From an uncultured Anaerolineaceae bacterium (lineage in GTDB: Bacteria > Chloroflexota > Anaerolineae > Anaerolineales > Anaerolineaceae), in NCBI GenBank assembly GCA_937897615.1, contig CALCNO010000041.1, forward strand, positions 1-13,517: a stretch of DNA of 13,517 nucleotides, in the 5' to 3' direction. The notes beneath the pieces are model-generated. The model had not been told where the DNA came from, made no database searches, and saw only the letters and a program-made list of their open reading frames with translations. Numbering within the stretch: position 1 is the stretch's first letter; each line of letters starts with the position of its first letter. This document shows positions 1 to 5,908 of this stretch, piece after piece. Position numbers and translations under genes: made by a program.

Positions 1-234
1 ACCCGGCTGAACGCCCTCAAGCAGGGGATTGCCTTTGCCACCAACGTGGCGGCCGCCGTGGTGTTCCTCTTTTCCGGGCAGGTGCTCTGGCTGGCGGCAG
101 CGGTGATGGCCGCAGCGGCACTGCTGGGGGGTGCTGCCGGCGGCAAACTGGCAGGCAGGCTCAACCCCAACGTGCTGCGCTGGGTGGTGGTGATCATTGG
201 CGTTGCGGTTGCCATTTATTACTTCATCAAGTAG
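1..234 (+). CDS. TauE/SafE-family permease, C-terminal fragment
   Basis: This is the last 77 codons of a gene that enters from the left edge; the frame is open from base 1 to a TAG at 232-234. The fragment starts TRLNALKQGIAFATN, then has a hydrophobic helix, a Gly/Ala-rich helix with GGAAGGKLAGRL, and a last helix WVVVIIGVAVAIYYFIK reaching the C-terminus. Asn-Ala-Leu-Lys followed by an Asn-containing helix, the GG-x-x-GG-x-x-A-x-R-L turn and a short cytoplasmic tail are what the C-terminal repeat of TauE/SafE (formerly DUF81) permeases looks like. Members are integral membrane proteins proposed to export sulfite, sulfoacetate or other anions; the substrate cannot be read from this fragment. 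The apparent GTG at 46 is internal, not a start. The gene converges on nfeD and shares its terminator. Family assignment is fairly sure, substrate unknown. Confidence 0.75.
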   Translation, partial: TRLNALKQGIAFATNVAAAVVFLFSGQVLWLAAAVMAAAALLGGAAGGKLAGRLNPNVLRWVVVIIGVAVAIYYFIK

Positions 235-273
235 ACATTGCCGGAGGAGTTTTCTCGGCAACTATGGAGATAA

Positions 274-297
274 AAAAGGAGCCGCGAGGCTCCTTTT
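274..297. terminator. Bidirectional rho-independent terminator
   Basis: A perfect 10-bp hairpin (AAAAGGAGCC, loop GCGA, GGCTCCTTTT) lies between the convergent permease and nfeD stops. It is 39 nt after the permease stop and 6 nt after the nfeD stop. The A-rich side (272-277) becomes a U tract for nfeD transcripts, and the T-rich side (294-297) becomes one for the permease transcript, so it can end both. Confidence 0.85.
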
Positions 298-303
298 GCT
301 GTT

Positions 304-1632
304 TTATTTTGCTTTTTTAACGATCAGGCGTACGCCTTCCACGCGTACCACTTCCACGCGCGTACCCGCAGGGATGGCAGGCTCTCCTTCTGCCAGCTGC
401 CCGGTCCAACGCTCGCCGGCCACCTGCACCTCACCCTGTGGGTCGATCCTGGTATGTGCCAGGCCGCTCTTGCCCGCCAGCGATTCGCGCCCGGTGGCAA
501 TTGGTTGCTTCATTGCATAGACGGCCAGCAGAACCACGCCCAGGAAGATTCCGCCGGTGAGCACACCCATTCCGATGACAAGCGGCACTGAAACATGGCT
601 GAAGGATGGCACGCTGGCAGAGTTGAACAGGATCAACGCGCCGGCAATGAATGAGCCGGTGCCGGCAGCCGTGAGTGCGCCGTGTGTGGGCGCCTTGATA
701 TCCAAAATGAAGAGCACAAACGCCACCACCAGAAAGACGATGCCGAACCAGTTCACCGGTAAGATACCCAGTCCGTAGATCGCCAGTGACAGCATCACCA
801 CACCCACAAAACCCGCAAACCAACCGCCCGGGTGCGAGAGTTCGATCAGCAGCGCCTGAACCCCAATCGAAAGTAACACAAAGACGATATTGGGATTGGT
901 CAGCAGGTCAAGGACGCCTTCTACAAAATTCTTTTCCACCGGGGTGACCAATGCGCCTTCCAGGTGCAGCGTGCGTGTTTCCCCGTTCACAATGAGCGTC
1001 TGGCCGTTGAGCTGGCGCAGCAGGTCAGATAGGTCGTTGGCGATATAGTCGATCAGTCCTGCAGACAGGGCTTCTTCGGCAGAAGCCGCCTTGGCAGACT
1101 CGATGGCCGATTGCGCCAGTTGCACAGCTTCCTCGCCGCGCCGCTGCGCCAGCGAACGCACGCTTGCCTTGAGGATTTCCTTTAGCTTGATGGCCTCAGT
1201 GCTTTGCAGGTCTTCACCCTGCAGCCCCACCGGGCTGGCAGCGCCGATGGCGGATTCCGGGGTCATGGCAGCCACATGCCCGGCCAGCACCAGCAGCGTG
1301 CCCGCCGAAGCGGCCATGCCGCCGCGCGGCGCAACAAACATCACCACCGGAACCGGGCTGGAGAGGATTTCCTGTACCAGTTTATTCATCAATTCAATGC
1401 CGCCGCCCGGGGTGTTCAGTTCCACCACCACCAATTGTGCTCCCCTTTGCTCCGCCTGGCTGATGCCGCGCTGCAGGTAACCGATCCACACCGGCGTCAG
1501 CGGGCCATTCAGCGTGACTTCAATTACCTCTGCCTGAGTGGATTGCGCAGATACGGGTAGTGTCGCCATCAAAACTGCCGGCAGTACCAGAAGCAGGACA
1601 ACGACCAACTGGAGAGCATTTTTAGTCTTCAT
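304..1632 (-). CDS. nfeD: Long-form NfeD membrane serine protease (ClpP class)
   Basis: A 442-residue protein of the long NfeD family (relatives of Pyrococcus PH1510), which cleave hydrophobic C-termini of membrane proteins such as stomatin-like slipins. Residues 1-30 form a signal sequence (MKTKNALQ, hydrophobic run, cleavage near SAQS). An exported ClpP-like domain follows: LNTPGG at about 73-78, the nucleophile loop GMAASAG with Ser109, and a Lys dyad partner that is probably K149 or K151, just ahead of SVRSLAQRRG. Residues about 245-375 hold several membrane helices; the rest is the C-terminal OB-fold (GKSGLAHT, GEVQVAGERW, RVEVVRVEG). I start at the ATG at 1632 because an AGAGGA Shine-Dalgarno (1637-1642) precedes it by four bases. 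An in-frame ATG six codons upstream (1650) lies inside the -10 box and so is probably not translated. No slipin gene, the usual partner, is adjacent. Family is sure; the exact Lys is less so. Confidence 0.9.
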   Translation of the reverse strand: MKTKNALQLVVVLLLVLPAVLMATLPVSAQSTQAEVIEVTLNGPLTPVWIGYLQRGISQAEQRGAQLVVVELNTPGGGIELMNKLVQEILSSPVPVVMFVAPRGGMAASAGTLLVLAGHVAAMTPESAIGAASPVGLQGEDLQSTEAIKLKEILKASVRSLAQRRGEEAVQLAQSAIESAKAASAEEALSAGLIDYIANDLSDLLRQLNGQTLIVNGETRTLHLEGALVTPVEKNFVEGVLDLLTNPNIVFVLLSIGVQALLIELSHPGGWFAGFVGVVMLSLAIYGLGILPVNWFGIVFLVVAFVLFILDIKAPTHGALTAAGTGSFIAGALILFNSASVPSFSHVSVPLVIGMGVLTGGIFLGVVLLAVYAMKQPIATGRESLAGKSGLAHTRIDPQGEVQVAGERWTGQLAEGEPAIPAGTRVEVVRVEGVRLIVKKAK

Positions 1633-1648
1633 AAGTTCCTCTAGTTGC

Positions 1649-1657
1649 ATTATAGCA
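1649..1657 (-). promoter_or_regulatory. Extended -10 promoter of nfeD
   Basis: On the minus strand the bases read TGCTATAAT, a perfect extended -10 (TGn plus TATAAT). The -35 region 17 nt further up is poor (GATTTT), as expected for extended -10 promoters. The predicted start is near 1642, giving a leader of about ten bases that contains the AGAGGA Shine-Dalgarno before the ATG at 1632. Confidence 0.7.
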
Positions 1658-1700
1658 TCCGCTTGCAGACAAAAATCCTACGCTTTGTTGACGTTCTTCT

Positions 1701-1717
1701 AATACTGTACAGGTATT
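1701..1717. promoter_or_regulatory. Interrupted palindrome upstream of dnaK, possible operator
   Basis: The arms AATAC and GTATT flank a core that includes the perfect 8-nt palindrome CTGTACAG (1705-1712). It lies 66 bp before the dnaK ATG and 8 bp after a TTGACG that resembles a -35 box (1688-1693). I could not find a convincing -10 at 16-18 nt from that TTGACG, so the dnaK promoter itself is not assigned. An operator role is inferred only from symmetry and position in the divergent nfeD-dnaK gap. Confidence 0.3.
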
Positions 1718-1782
1718 CTTGAAGCTGTTAGTAAAGGGATTGCGATTTAGCATTAATTATTCTTTGTTTCAAGGAGTTCAAA

Positions 1783-3672
1783 ATGTCGAAAATCATCGGA
1801 ATCGACCTGGGCACCACAAATTCGGTTGTCTCCGTTATGCAAGGCGGTGACCCTGTGGTCATCAACACCGCGGAGGGCTCACGCCTTTGCCCTTCGGTGG
1901 TAGCTTTCAGCAAAAATGGCGAACGCATGGTTGGCCAGACGGCGAAACGCCAGGCTGTGATCAACCCCGAGAACACAGTTTATTCCATCAAGCGCTTTAT
2001 GGGGCGCCGCTTTGACGAGGTTTCCCAGGAACGCAAGATGGTGTCGTACGAGGTGGTGGCCGGCCCAGCCAAAGATGCGCGCGTACGCATCCCGGCAACC
2101 AACCAGGAATACTCCCCACAGGAGATATCCGCCATGATCCTGGGCAAGCTCAAAGCTGATGCCGAGGCTTTCCTGGGCGAAACCGTTACCCAGGCTGTGA
2201 TCACCGTGCCGGCTTATTTCAACGATAGCCAGCGCCAGGCCACCAAGGACGCCGGCAAGATCGCCGGGCTGGAAGTGCTGCGCATCATCAACGAGCCTAC
2301 CGCTTCCGCGCTTGCCTATGGCCTGGATAAGAAAAAGAACGAGAAGATACTTGTCTTTGACCTCGGTGGCGGTACTTTTGATGTTTCCGTCCTCGAGGTT
2401 GGCGACGGTGTCTTTGAGGTCAAGGCCACCAATGGCGACACTCACCTTGGCGGCGATGACTGGGACGAAGTGGTAGTCAACTGGGCTGCCGACCAGTTCC
2501 AGAGCGATCAGGGCATTGACCTGCGCAAGGATCGCCAGGCATTGCAGCGCCTGCGCGAGGCCGCCGAAAAGGCCAAGATCGAGCTTTCTACTGTGATGGA
2601 AACCGAGATCAACCTGCCGTATATCACCGCAGACGCCAGCGGCCCCAAGCACCTGCTGCTCAAGCTGTCGCGCGCCAAATTTGAACAGATGACCGCGCAG
2701 TTACTGGATCGCTGCCGCAAACCGTTTGAGAGTGTCCTCAAGGATGCTAACCTCAAGGCGTCAGAGATTGACGAATTGGTGCTGGTTGGCGGCTCCACGC
2801 GTATGCCGCAGGTAGTGGAACTGGTGCGCAAGCTGATCAACAAGGAACCCAACAAGGGTGTTAACCCGGATGAGGTGGTTTCCATTGGTGCAGCCATCCA
2901 GGGTGGTGTGCTGGGCGGTGAGGTCAAAGACATCCTCCTGCTCGATGTGACCCCGCTTTCGCTCGGTGTGGAAACCCTGGGCAGCGTGATGACACCGATC
3001 ATCGAGCGCAACACGACCATCCCCATCCGCAAGTCGCAGGTCTTCTCAACTGCAGAGGATAACCAGACTGCGGTGGATATTCACGTGCTGCAGGGCGAAC
3101 GCCCCATGGCAGCCGATAACATGACCCTCGGGCGCTTCCGCCTGGAAGGCATCCCCAATGCCCCGCGTGGCATCCCGCAGGTGGAGGTCACCTTTGACAT
3201 CGATGCCAATGGTATCCTCAATGTAACCGCCAAGGATAAGGCCACCGGCCGTGAGCAGAAAGTGACCATCACCGCCAGCACCAACCTGCAGAAGGGCGAT
3301 ATCGAACGCATGGTGCAAGAGGCCAAGGCACACTCTGCCGAAGACGAGAAACGCAAGCAACTGGTTGAGGTACGTAACCAGGGCGATAACGCAGCGTATC
3401 AGGTGGAGAAGGCTGTCAAGGAAGGCGGGGATAAAATCCCTGCTGGCCAGCGCTCCAGCGTGGAAGCCAAGATTCAGGAACTGCGCCAGGCGCTTGCCGG
3501 CGAGGATGTGGATCGCATCAAGAGCCTCACAGACGAGTTGCAGCAGGTGTACAGCCAGGTGATGCAGGCCAGCGCGCAGTCGCAGCAGGCGGCTGGCGGA
3601 CAGGCCCCCGCCGGTGAAGCCCCGCACACCGATGGCGATGTCATCGACGGTGAGTTCACCGAACAAAAATAA
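1783..3672 (+). CDS. dnaK: Molecular chaperone DnaK (Hsp70)
   Basis: A 629-residue cytoplasmic Hsp70 that binds exposed hydrophobic peptides under ATP control. All hallmarks are present: IGIDLGTTNS (residues 5-14), Lys70, the VPAYFNDSQRQATKDAG signature (142-158), NEPTASALAYG with Glu171, the second phosphate loop FDLGGGTFDVS with Thr198, LVGGSTRMP (334-342) and the interdomain linker DILLLD (383-388). The beta substrate domain and helical lid follow, ending in DVIDGEF like the usual acidic EEVD-type tail. The segment around residues 80-105 keeps the insertion that Firmicutes DnaK proteins lack. The start is fixed by AAGGAG (1771-1776), six bases before ATG. The gene stands alone, without grpE, dnaJ or hrcA, and the upstream region has no CIRCE element, so it may be a second dnaK copy or be regulated differently. 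Identity is certain. Confidence 0.98.
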   Translation: MSKIIGIDLGTTNSVVSVMQGGDPVVINTAEGSRLCPSVVAFSKNGERMVGQTAKRQAVINPENTVYSIKRFMGRRFDEVSQERKMVSYEVVAGPAKDARVRIPATNQEYSPQEISAMILGKLKADAEAFLGETVTQAVITVPAYFNDSQRQATKDAGKIAGLEVLRIINEPTASALAYGLDKKKNEKILVFDLGGGTFDVSVLEVGDGVFEVKATNGDTHLGGDDWDEVVVNWAADQFQSDQGIDLRKDRQALQRLREAAEKAKIELSTVMETEINLPYITADASGPKHLLLKLSRAKFEQMTAQLLDRCRKPFESVLKDANLKASEIDELVLVGGSTRMPQVVELVRKLINKEPNKGVNPDEVVSIGAAIQGGVLGGEVKDILLLDVTPLSLGVETLGSVMTPIIERNTTIPIRKSQVFSTAEDNQTAVDIHVLQGERPMAADNMTLGRFRLEGIPNAPRGIPQVEVTFDIDANGILNVTAKDKATGREQKVTITASTNLQKGDIERMVQEAKAHSAEDEKRKQLVEVRNQGDNAAYQVEKAVKEGGDKIPAGQRSSVEAKIQELRQALAGEDVDRIKSLTDELQQVYSQVMQASAQSQQAAGGQAPAGEAPHTDGDVIDGEFTEQK

Positions 3673-3680
3673 CCAGTATC

Positions 3681-3716
3681 AAAAGCCCGAAATGACCCAT
3701 TTCGGGCTTTTTCTTT
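3681..3716 (+). terminator. Rho-independent terminator of dnaK
   Basis: A 14-bp perfect stem (3681-3694 with 3698-3711) with the loop ACC is followed by a T-rich tail ending near 3716. It begins eight bases after the dnaK stop codon. It separates dnaK from the small gene downstream. Confidence 0.93.
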
Positions 3717-3722
3717 GCATCG

Positions 3723-3731
3723 TGCTATACT
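3723..3731 (+). promoter_or_regulatory. Extended -10 promoter of the 40-codon gene
   Basis: TGCTATACT matches the extended -10 consensus at all but one base. The predicted start is near 3738, leaving a leader of about 29 nt that carries the Shine-Dalgarno. No good -35 is present, because that position falls in the dnaK terminator. Confidence 0.6.
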
Positions 3732-3766
3732 TGTAATGCAACGTTCGATTACCAAGGAGGTGTTTT

Positions 3767-3889
3767 ATGGGAGAAAGTGGCGGTAAGGCCGATAAAGGCA
3801 GCAAGGAACAACGGAAGAAAGCCAAGCATTCAATCAAGGAAAAACGCAAACTAAAGCAGGAAAAGAAACACCCAACCCCAACCGTGTAA
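3767..3889 (+). CDS. Small lysine-rich basic protein, unknown function (40 aa)
   Basis: A 40-codon ORF that starts MGESGGKADKGSKEQ and ends KKHPTPTV. Twelve of 40 residues are Lys and two are Arg, against five acidic residues, so it is strongly basic and has no hydrophobic core, Cys or membrane segment. It is probably disordered in isolation and suited to binding RNA, DNA or ribosomes; that role is inference from composition. It is unlikely to be a chance ORF: a near-perfect Shine-Dalgarno AAGGAGGTG (3754-3762) precedes the ATG, an extended -10 lies 35 bp upstream, and a strong hairpin follows the TAA. It forms its own transcription unit between dnaK and a convergent gene. It does not match ribosomal protein Thx as I know it (no GDKRTKRGK-type start). 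I recall similar short KGxxEQxKKxK proteins labelled hypothetical in other bacteria but cannot confirm this here. Confidence 0.8.
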   Translation: MGESGGKADKGSKEQRKKAKHSIKEKRKLKQEKKHPTPTV

Positions 3890-3901
3890 ACCGATAAACA
3901 A

Positions 3902-3936
3902 AAAAGAGGCTTCTCGCAAGAAGCCTCTTTTCTTTT
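3902..3936. terminator. Bidirectional terminator between the small gene and the dehydrogenase
   Basis: A 13-bp perfect stem (3902-3914 with 3919-3931) with the loop CGCA has a T-rich side to the right and an A-run to the left (3896-3901). It starts 12 bases after the small gene's stop and lies a few bases beyond the minus-strand dehydrogenase stop at 3940, so it serves both convergent units. Confidence 0.92.
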
Positions 3937-3939
3937 GGA

Positions 3940-5334
3940 TCACTCTCCCGTATACACCACGCGGTAGACGCGACCCCCTTTGTCGTCTGAAATGTAAAGC
4001 GCTCCGTCGGCGCCGACGATCACATCAGCGGGGCGGCCCCAGGTGGCGGAACTGCCACAGGTTTCTCCTGCCGCGCGCCACCCGCTGACAAACGTTTCAT
4101 TAGCTACGGGGATTTCACCGTTCAGCAAGATACGCTCCACTTTGCAATCGCGGATGCTGGCTGCACTGGTATTCCACGACCCGTGATAGGCCACATACAG
4201 GCTGCTTTGGTAATCTGCCGGAAACGCCAGGGAGGAGTTTCCGAGTGCCATTCCCAGCGGGGCGCTGTGGGCGGCATCGGTGTACAGCGCAGGGACAACA
4301 CTATCAGTGGAGCAATCGAAACCAGCCGGGAGTTGAAGCCCGCTTTGTGTATCGAGCACTTCGGCCGCGCCGGAAAGGTTCAACCCCATGACCGCGGTAT
4401 AACAGTACGGCCAGCCGTGCGATTTATTTCCCAGGACAGGGATGATGATCTCCTCCGGGGGCAGGGTATCTGGAGTGCCGTTTCCGTCGAGAAGATTATC
4501 CCGTCCATTATGGTCGGCCCACATCTGGCCAGAGGGCGTCCACAGAAAGTCCACACTGTTGCGCAATCCCCAGGCCCACACGGGGCGTTTGCGAATGTCC
4601 GGGTCTTGCGCAAACGGATTATCCTGAGGGATGCTGCCATCTGCATTGAAGCGCAAAATGGCTGCGCGGCGCGGATCGGTCTCTGCACACACGTTGCAGC
4701 TTGAACCGGCGCTTACATAAAGCATCCCGTCTGGGCCGAAGTGCAGCGTACGCGAAGTATGCCCACCACCGCCGGGGAGGTTATCGGTGACGAGTTCGAT
4801 TGTCTCAAAAGAACCGTCGCCGTTTTCATCGCGAAGGCGGGTCACCCGGTTCAATTCTGCCACATACAGCCAGCCATCGTGGAATTCGAGGCCATGCGGC
4901 AAGTTGAGTCCGGTCTGGATGATTTCCACCCCGTCCGCCAGGCCATCGCGGTTGCGATCAGGCAGGCGAGCAATCTCGCCGCTCCGGTAGAGAGAGACAT
5001 ACAGTTCACCCTCAGGGCTGACGACCATAAAGCGCGGGGTGCCTCCAAGGCCATCGGCAAAGATGCGGATGGCAAACCCGGCAGGGACCGTGAGGCGCGC
5101 CGAGGCTTCATCCGCCGGGGGTAACACGTAAGTTACGGGTGTTGCGGTTGCCGGCAGGGTGGGCGATGGTGCAGCAGGCGCGGTCTCGCTTGGCAGGCTT
5201 GCAGTGGTGGGGGTGGCGTACGTGCTGGAAGTGGCAACAATTGCCGGAATTCCTGCTCTGCGTTCGAGCACAAAACCGGCCACTACCACAGCGGCGATTA
5301 ACAAGAGTAACAAGACAATGCGAAAGGTTTTCAT
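3940..5334 (-). CDS. Exported PQQ-dependent sugar/sorbosone dehydrogenase-like beta-propeller
   Basis: A 464-residue protein with one N-terminal membrane or signal helix (4-22), a Thr/Pro/Ala-rich stalk (about 35-73) and a GSDH-type propeller. Family features include NLPHGLEF with His147 (probable catalytic base), GHTSRTLHFGPDGMLYVS (191-208), SSCNVCAETDPRR (211-223), WGLRNSVDF, SHGWPYCY (305-312), AYHGSWN (382-388) and GRPADV near the end. Two EF-hand-like calcium loops, DRNRDGLADG (126-135) and DENGDGSFE (169-177), flank His147. Relatives oxidise sugars or sorbosone with PQQ and calcium and pass electrons onward outside the membrane; the true substrate is unknown. Several Cys suggest extracytoplasmic disulfides. 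I chose the ATG at 5334 because it has GGAG five bases ahead and opens a signal-like sequence. A 69-codon upstream extension would run through the promoter and into the Nudix gene. Family is confident, cofactor likely, substrate open. Confidence 0.85.
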   Translation of the reverse strand: MKTFRIVLLLLLIAAVVVAGFVLERRAGIPAIVATSSTYATPTTASLPSETAPAAPSPTLPATATPVTYVLPPADEASARLTVPAGFAIRIFADGLGGTPRFMVVSPEGELYVSLYRSGEIARLPDRNRDGLADGVEIIQTGLNLPHGLEFHDGWLYVAELNRVTRLRDENGDGSFETIELVTDNLPGGGGHTSRTLHFGPDGMLYVSAGSSCNVCAETDPRRAAILRFNADGSIPQDNPFAQDPDIRKRPVWAWGLRNSVDFLWTPSGQMWADHNGRDNLLDGNGTPDTLPPEEIIIPVLGNKSHGWPYCYTAVMGLNLSGAAEVLDTQSGLQLPAGFDCSTDSVVPALYTDAAHSAPLGMALGNSSLAFPADYQSSLYVAYHGSWNTSAASIRDCKVERILLNGEIPVANETFVSGWRAAGETCGSSATWGRPADVIVGADGALYISDDKGGRVYRVVYTGE

Positions 5335-5376
5335 TTCTGCTCCAGGTAATGCGACCGAAACTATCCAATTTAAGTC

Positions 5377-5405
5377 ATCATAATTGAAACCTGCCGGAAT
5401 TTCAA
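5377..5405 (-). promoter_or_regulatory. Sigma-70-type promoter of the dehydrogenase
   Basis: On the minus strand, TTGAAA (5405-5400) and TATGAT (5382-5377) are separated by exactly 17 nt, each one or two mismatches from consensus. The predicted start near 5370 gives a leader of about 36 nt before the ATG at 5334. Confidence 0.7.
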
Positions 5406-5406
5406 T
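5383..5406. repeat. Inverted repeat ATTGAAA-N10-TTTCAAT over the dehydrogenase -35
   Basis: Seven-base perfect arms separated by ten bases cover the -35 box and most of the spacer of the dehydrogenase promoter. This is a typical place for a dimeric repressor to bind. It also lies about 30 bp ahead of the Nudix -10, so both divergent genes could be affected. Regulatory function is inferred only from symmetry and position. Confidence 0.4.
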
Positions 5407-5437
5407 AGCAAATTCAGGCAGGGTAGAAAAAAGCAGA

Positions 5438-5443
5438 TAAAAT
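5438..5443 (+). promoter_or_regulatory. -10 box of the Nudix gene, probably leaderless
   Basis: TAAAAT (one mismatch to TATAAT) is followed by exactly six bases and then the ATG at 5450. This places the expected transcription start on the A of the start codon. There is no Shine-Dalgarno in the bases before the ATG and no strong -35. Confidence 0.5.
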
Positions 5444-5449
5444 AACCTC

Positions 5450-5908
5450 ATGAAACAACAAAGCCGGATTCGCGTAAAGGCTCTTGCCTGGATCGAGGAC
5501 AAGGGCATGCTCTTTGTGGTAAAGATGCACGATGCTGTCAAAGGGGATGATTACTACCGCCCGATTGGCGGCTCGGTGGAGTTCGGCGAGCGAGCACATG
5601 AGACTGTGCTGCGCGAGGCCCGCGAGGAACTGGGCACAGAGATCGCCTTGCTGGCTGCTCCGTTTGTTGTTGAGAACCTCTTCACCTGCGATGGCGAGGC
5701 CGGGCACGAGGTGGATTTTCTCTTCCCGGCGCGCTTTACCGACATCCACTTTTATGAACGCAAGGTTTATAAACTGCACGAGGACAATGGTGACGACTGG
5801 GAAGCACAGTGGCTTTCCATTGCGGATTGCATCACCGGCACTTACCGCCTTGTGCCAGAGGAATTGACCACCTGGTATGTACGTAAATTCAGCGGAGGCG
5901 GGGCGTGA
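5450..5908 (+). CDS. Nudix hydrolase
   Basis: A 152-residue cytoplasmic Nudix-fold pyrophosphohydrolase. The Nudix box GX5EX7REUXEEXGU spans residues 41-63: Gly41, Glu47, Arg55-Glu56, Glu59-Glu60 and Gly62 are all in place, with Thr63 instead of the final hydrophobic residue. The catalytic Glu residues coordinate Mg2+ for hydrolysis of a nucleoside diphosphate linked to another moiety. The N-terminal half (RIRVKALAWIEDKGMLFVV) is the usual first beta sheet. The C-terminal part is Trp- and Glu-rich and gives no clear substrate clue; relatives range over NTPs, ADP-ribose and capped RNA ends. The gene lacks a Shine-Dalgarno and appears leaderless. Its TGA overlaps the GTG of the esterase gene by four bases, so the two are probably co-translated, though no shared pathway is evident. 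Confidence 0.93.
   Translation: MKQQSRIRVKALAWIEDKGMLFVVKMHDAVKGDDYYRPIGGSVEFGERAHETVLREAREELGTEIALLAAPFVVENLFTCDGEAGHEVDFLFPARFTDIHFYERKVYKLHEDNGDDWEAQWLSIADCITGTYRLVPEELTTWYVRKFSGGGA

Noticed and set aside
1718..1723. CTTGAA before dnaK as a sigma-32 -35 box
   Set aside because: No CCCCAT-like -10 lies 13-15 bases downstream, and a sigma-32 system is not expected in this kind of host.
1747..1752. TTAGCA before dnaK, as the first half of a CIRCE (HrcA) operator
   Set aside because: Only six bases match; neither the rest of the left arm nor the GAGTGCTAA right arm is present.
1879..2652. A 257-codon open frame antisense to dnaK
   Set aside because: It lies wholly opposite a certain dnaK, its product has no recognisable motif, and long antisense frames are common opposite GC-biased third codon positions.
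5335..5541. A 69-codon N-terminal extension of the dehydrogenase
   Set aside because: It would cover the promoter of the gene and the first third of the Nudix gene; the signal-like sequence starts at 5334.
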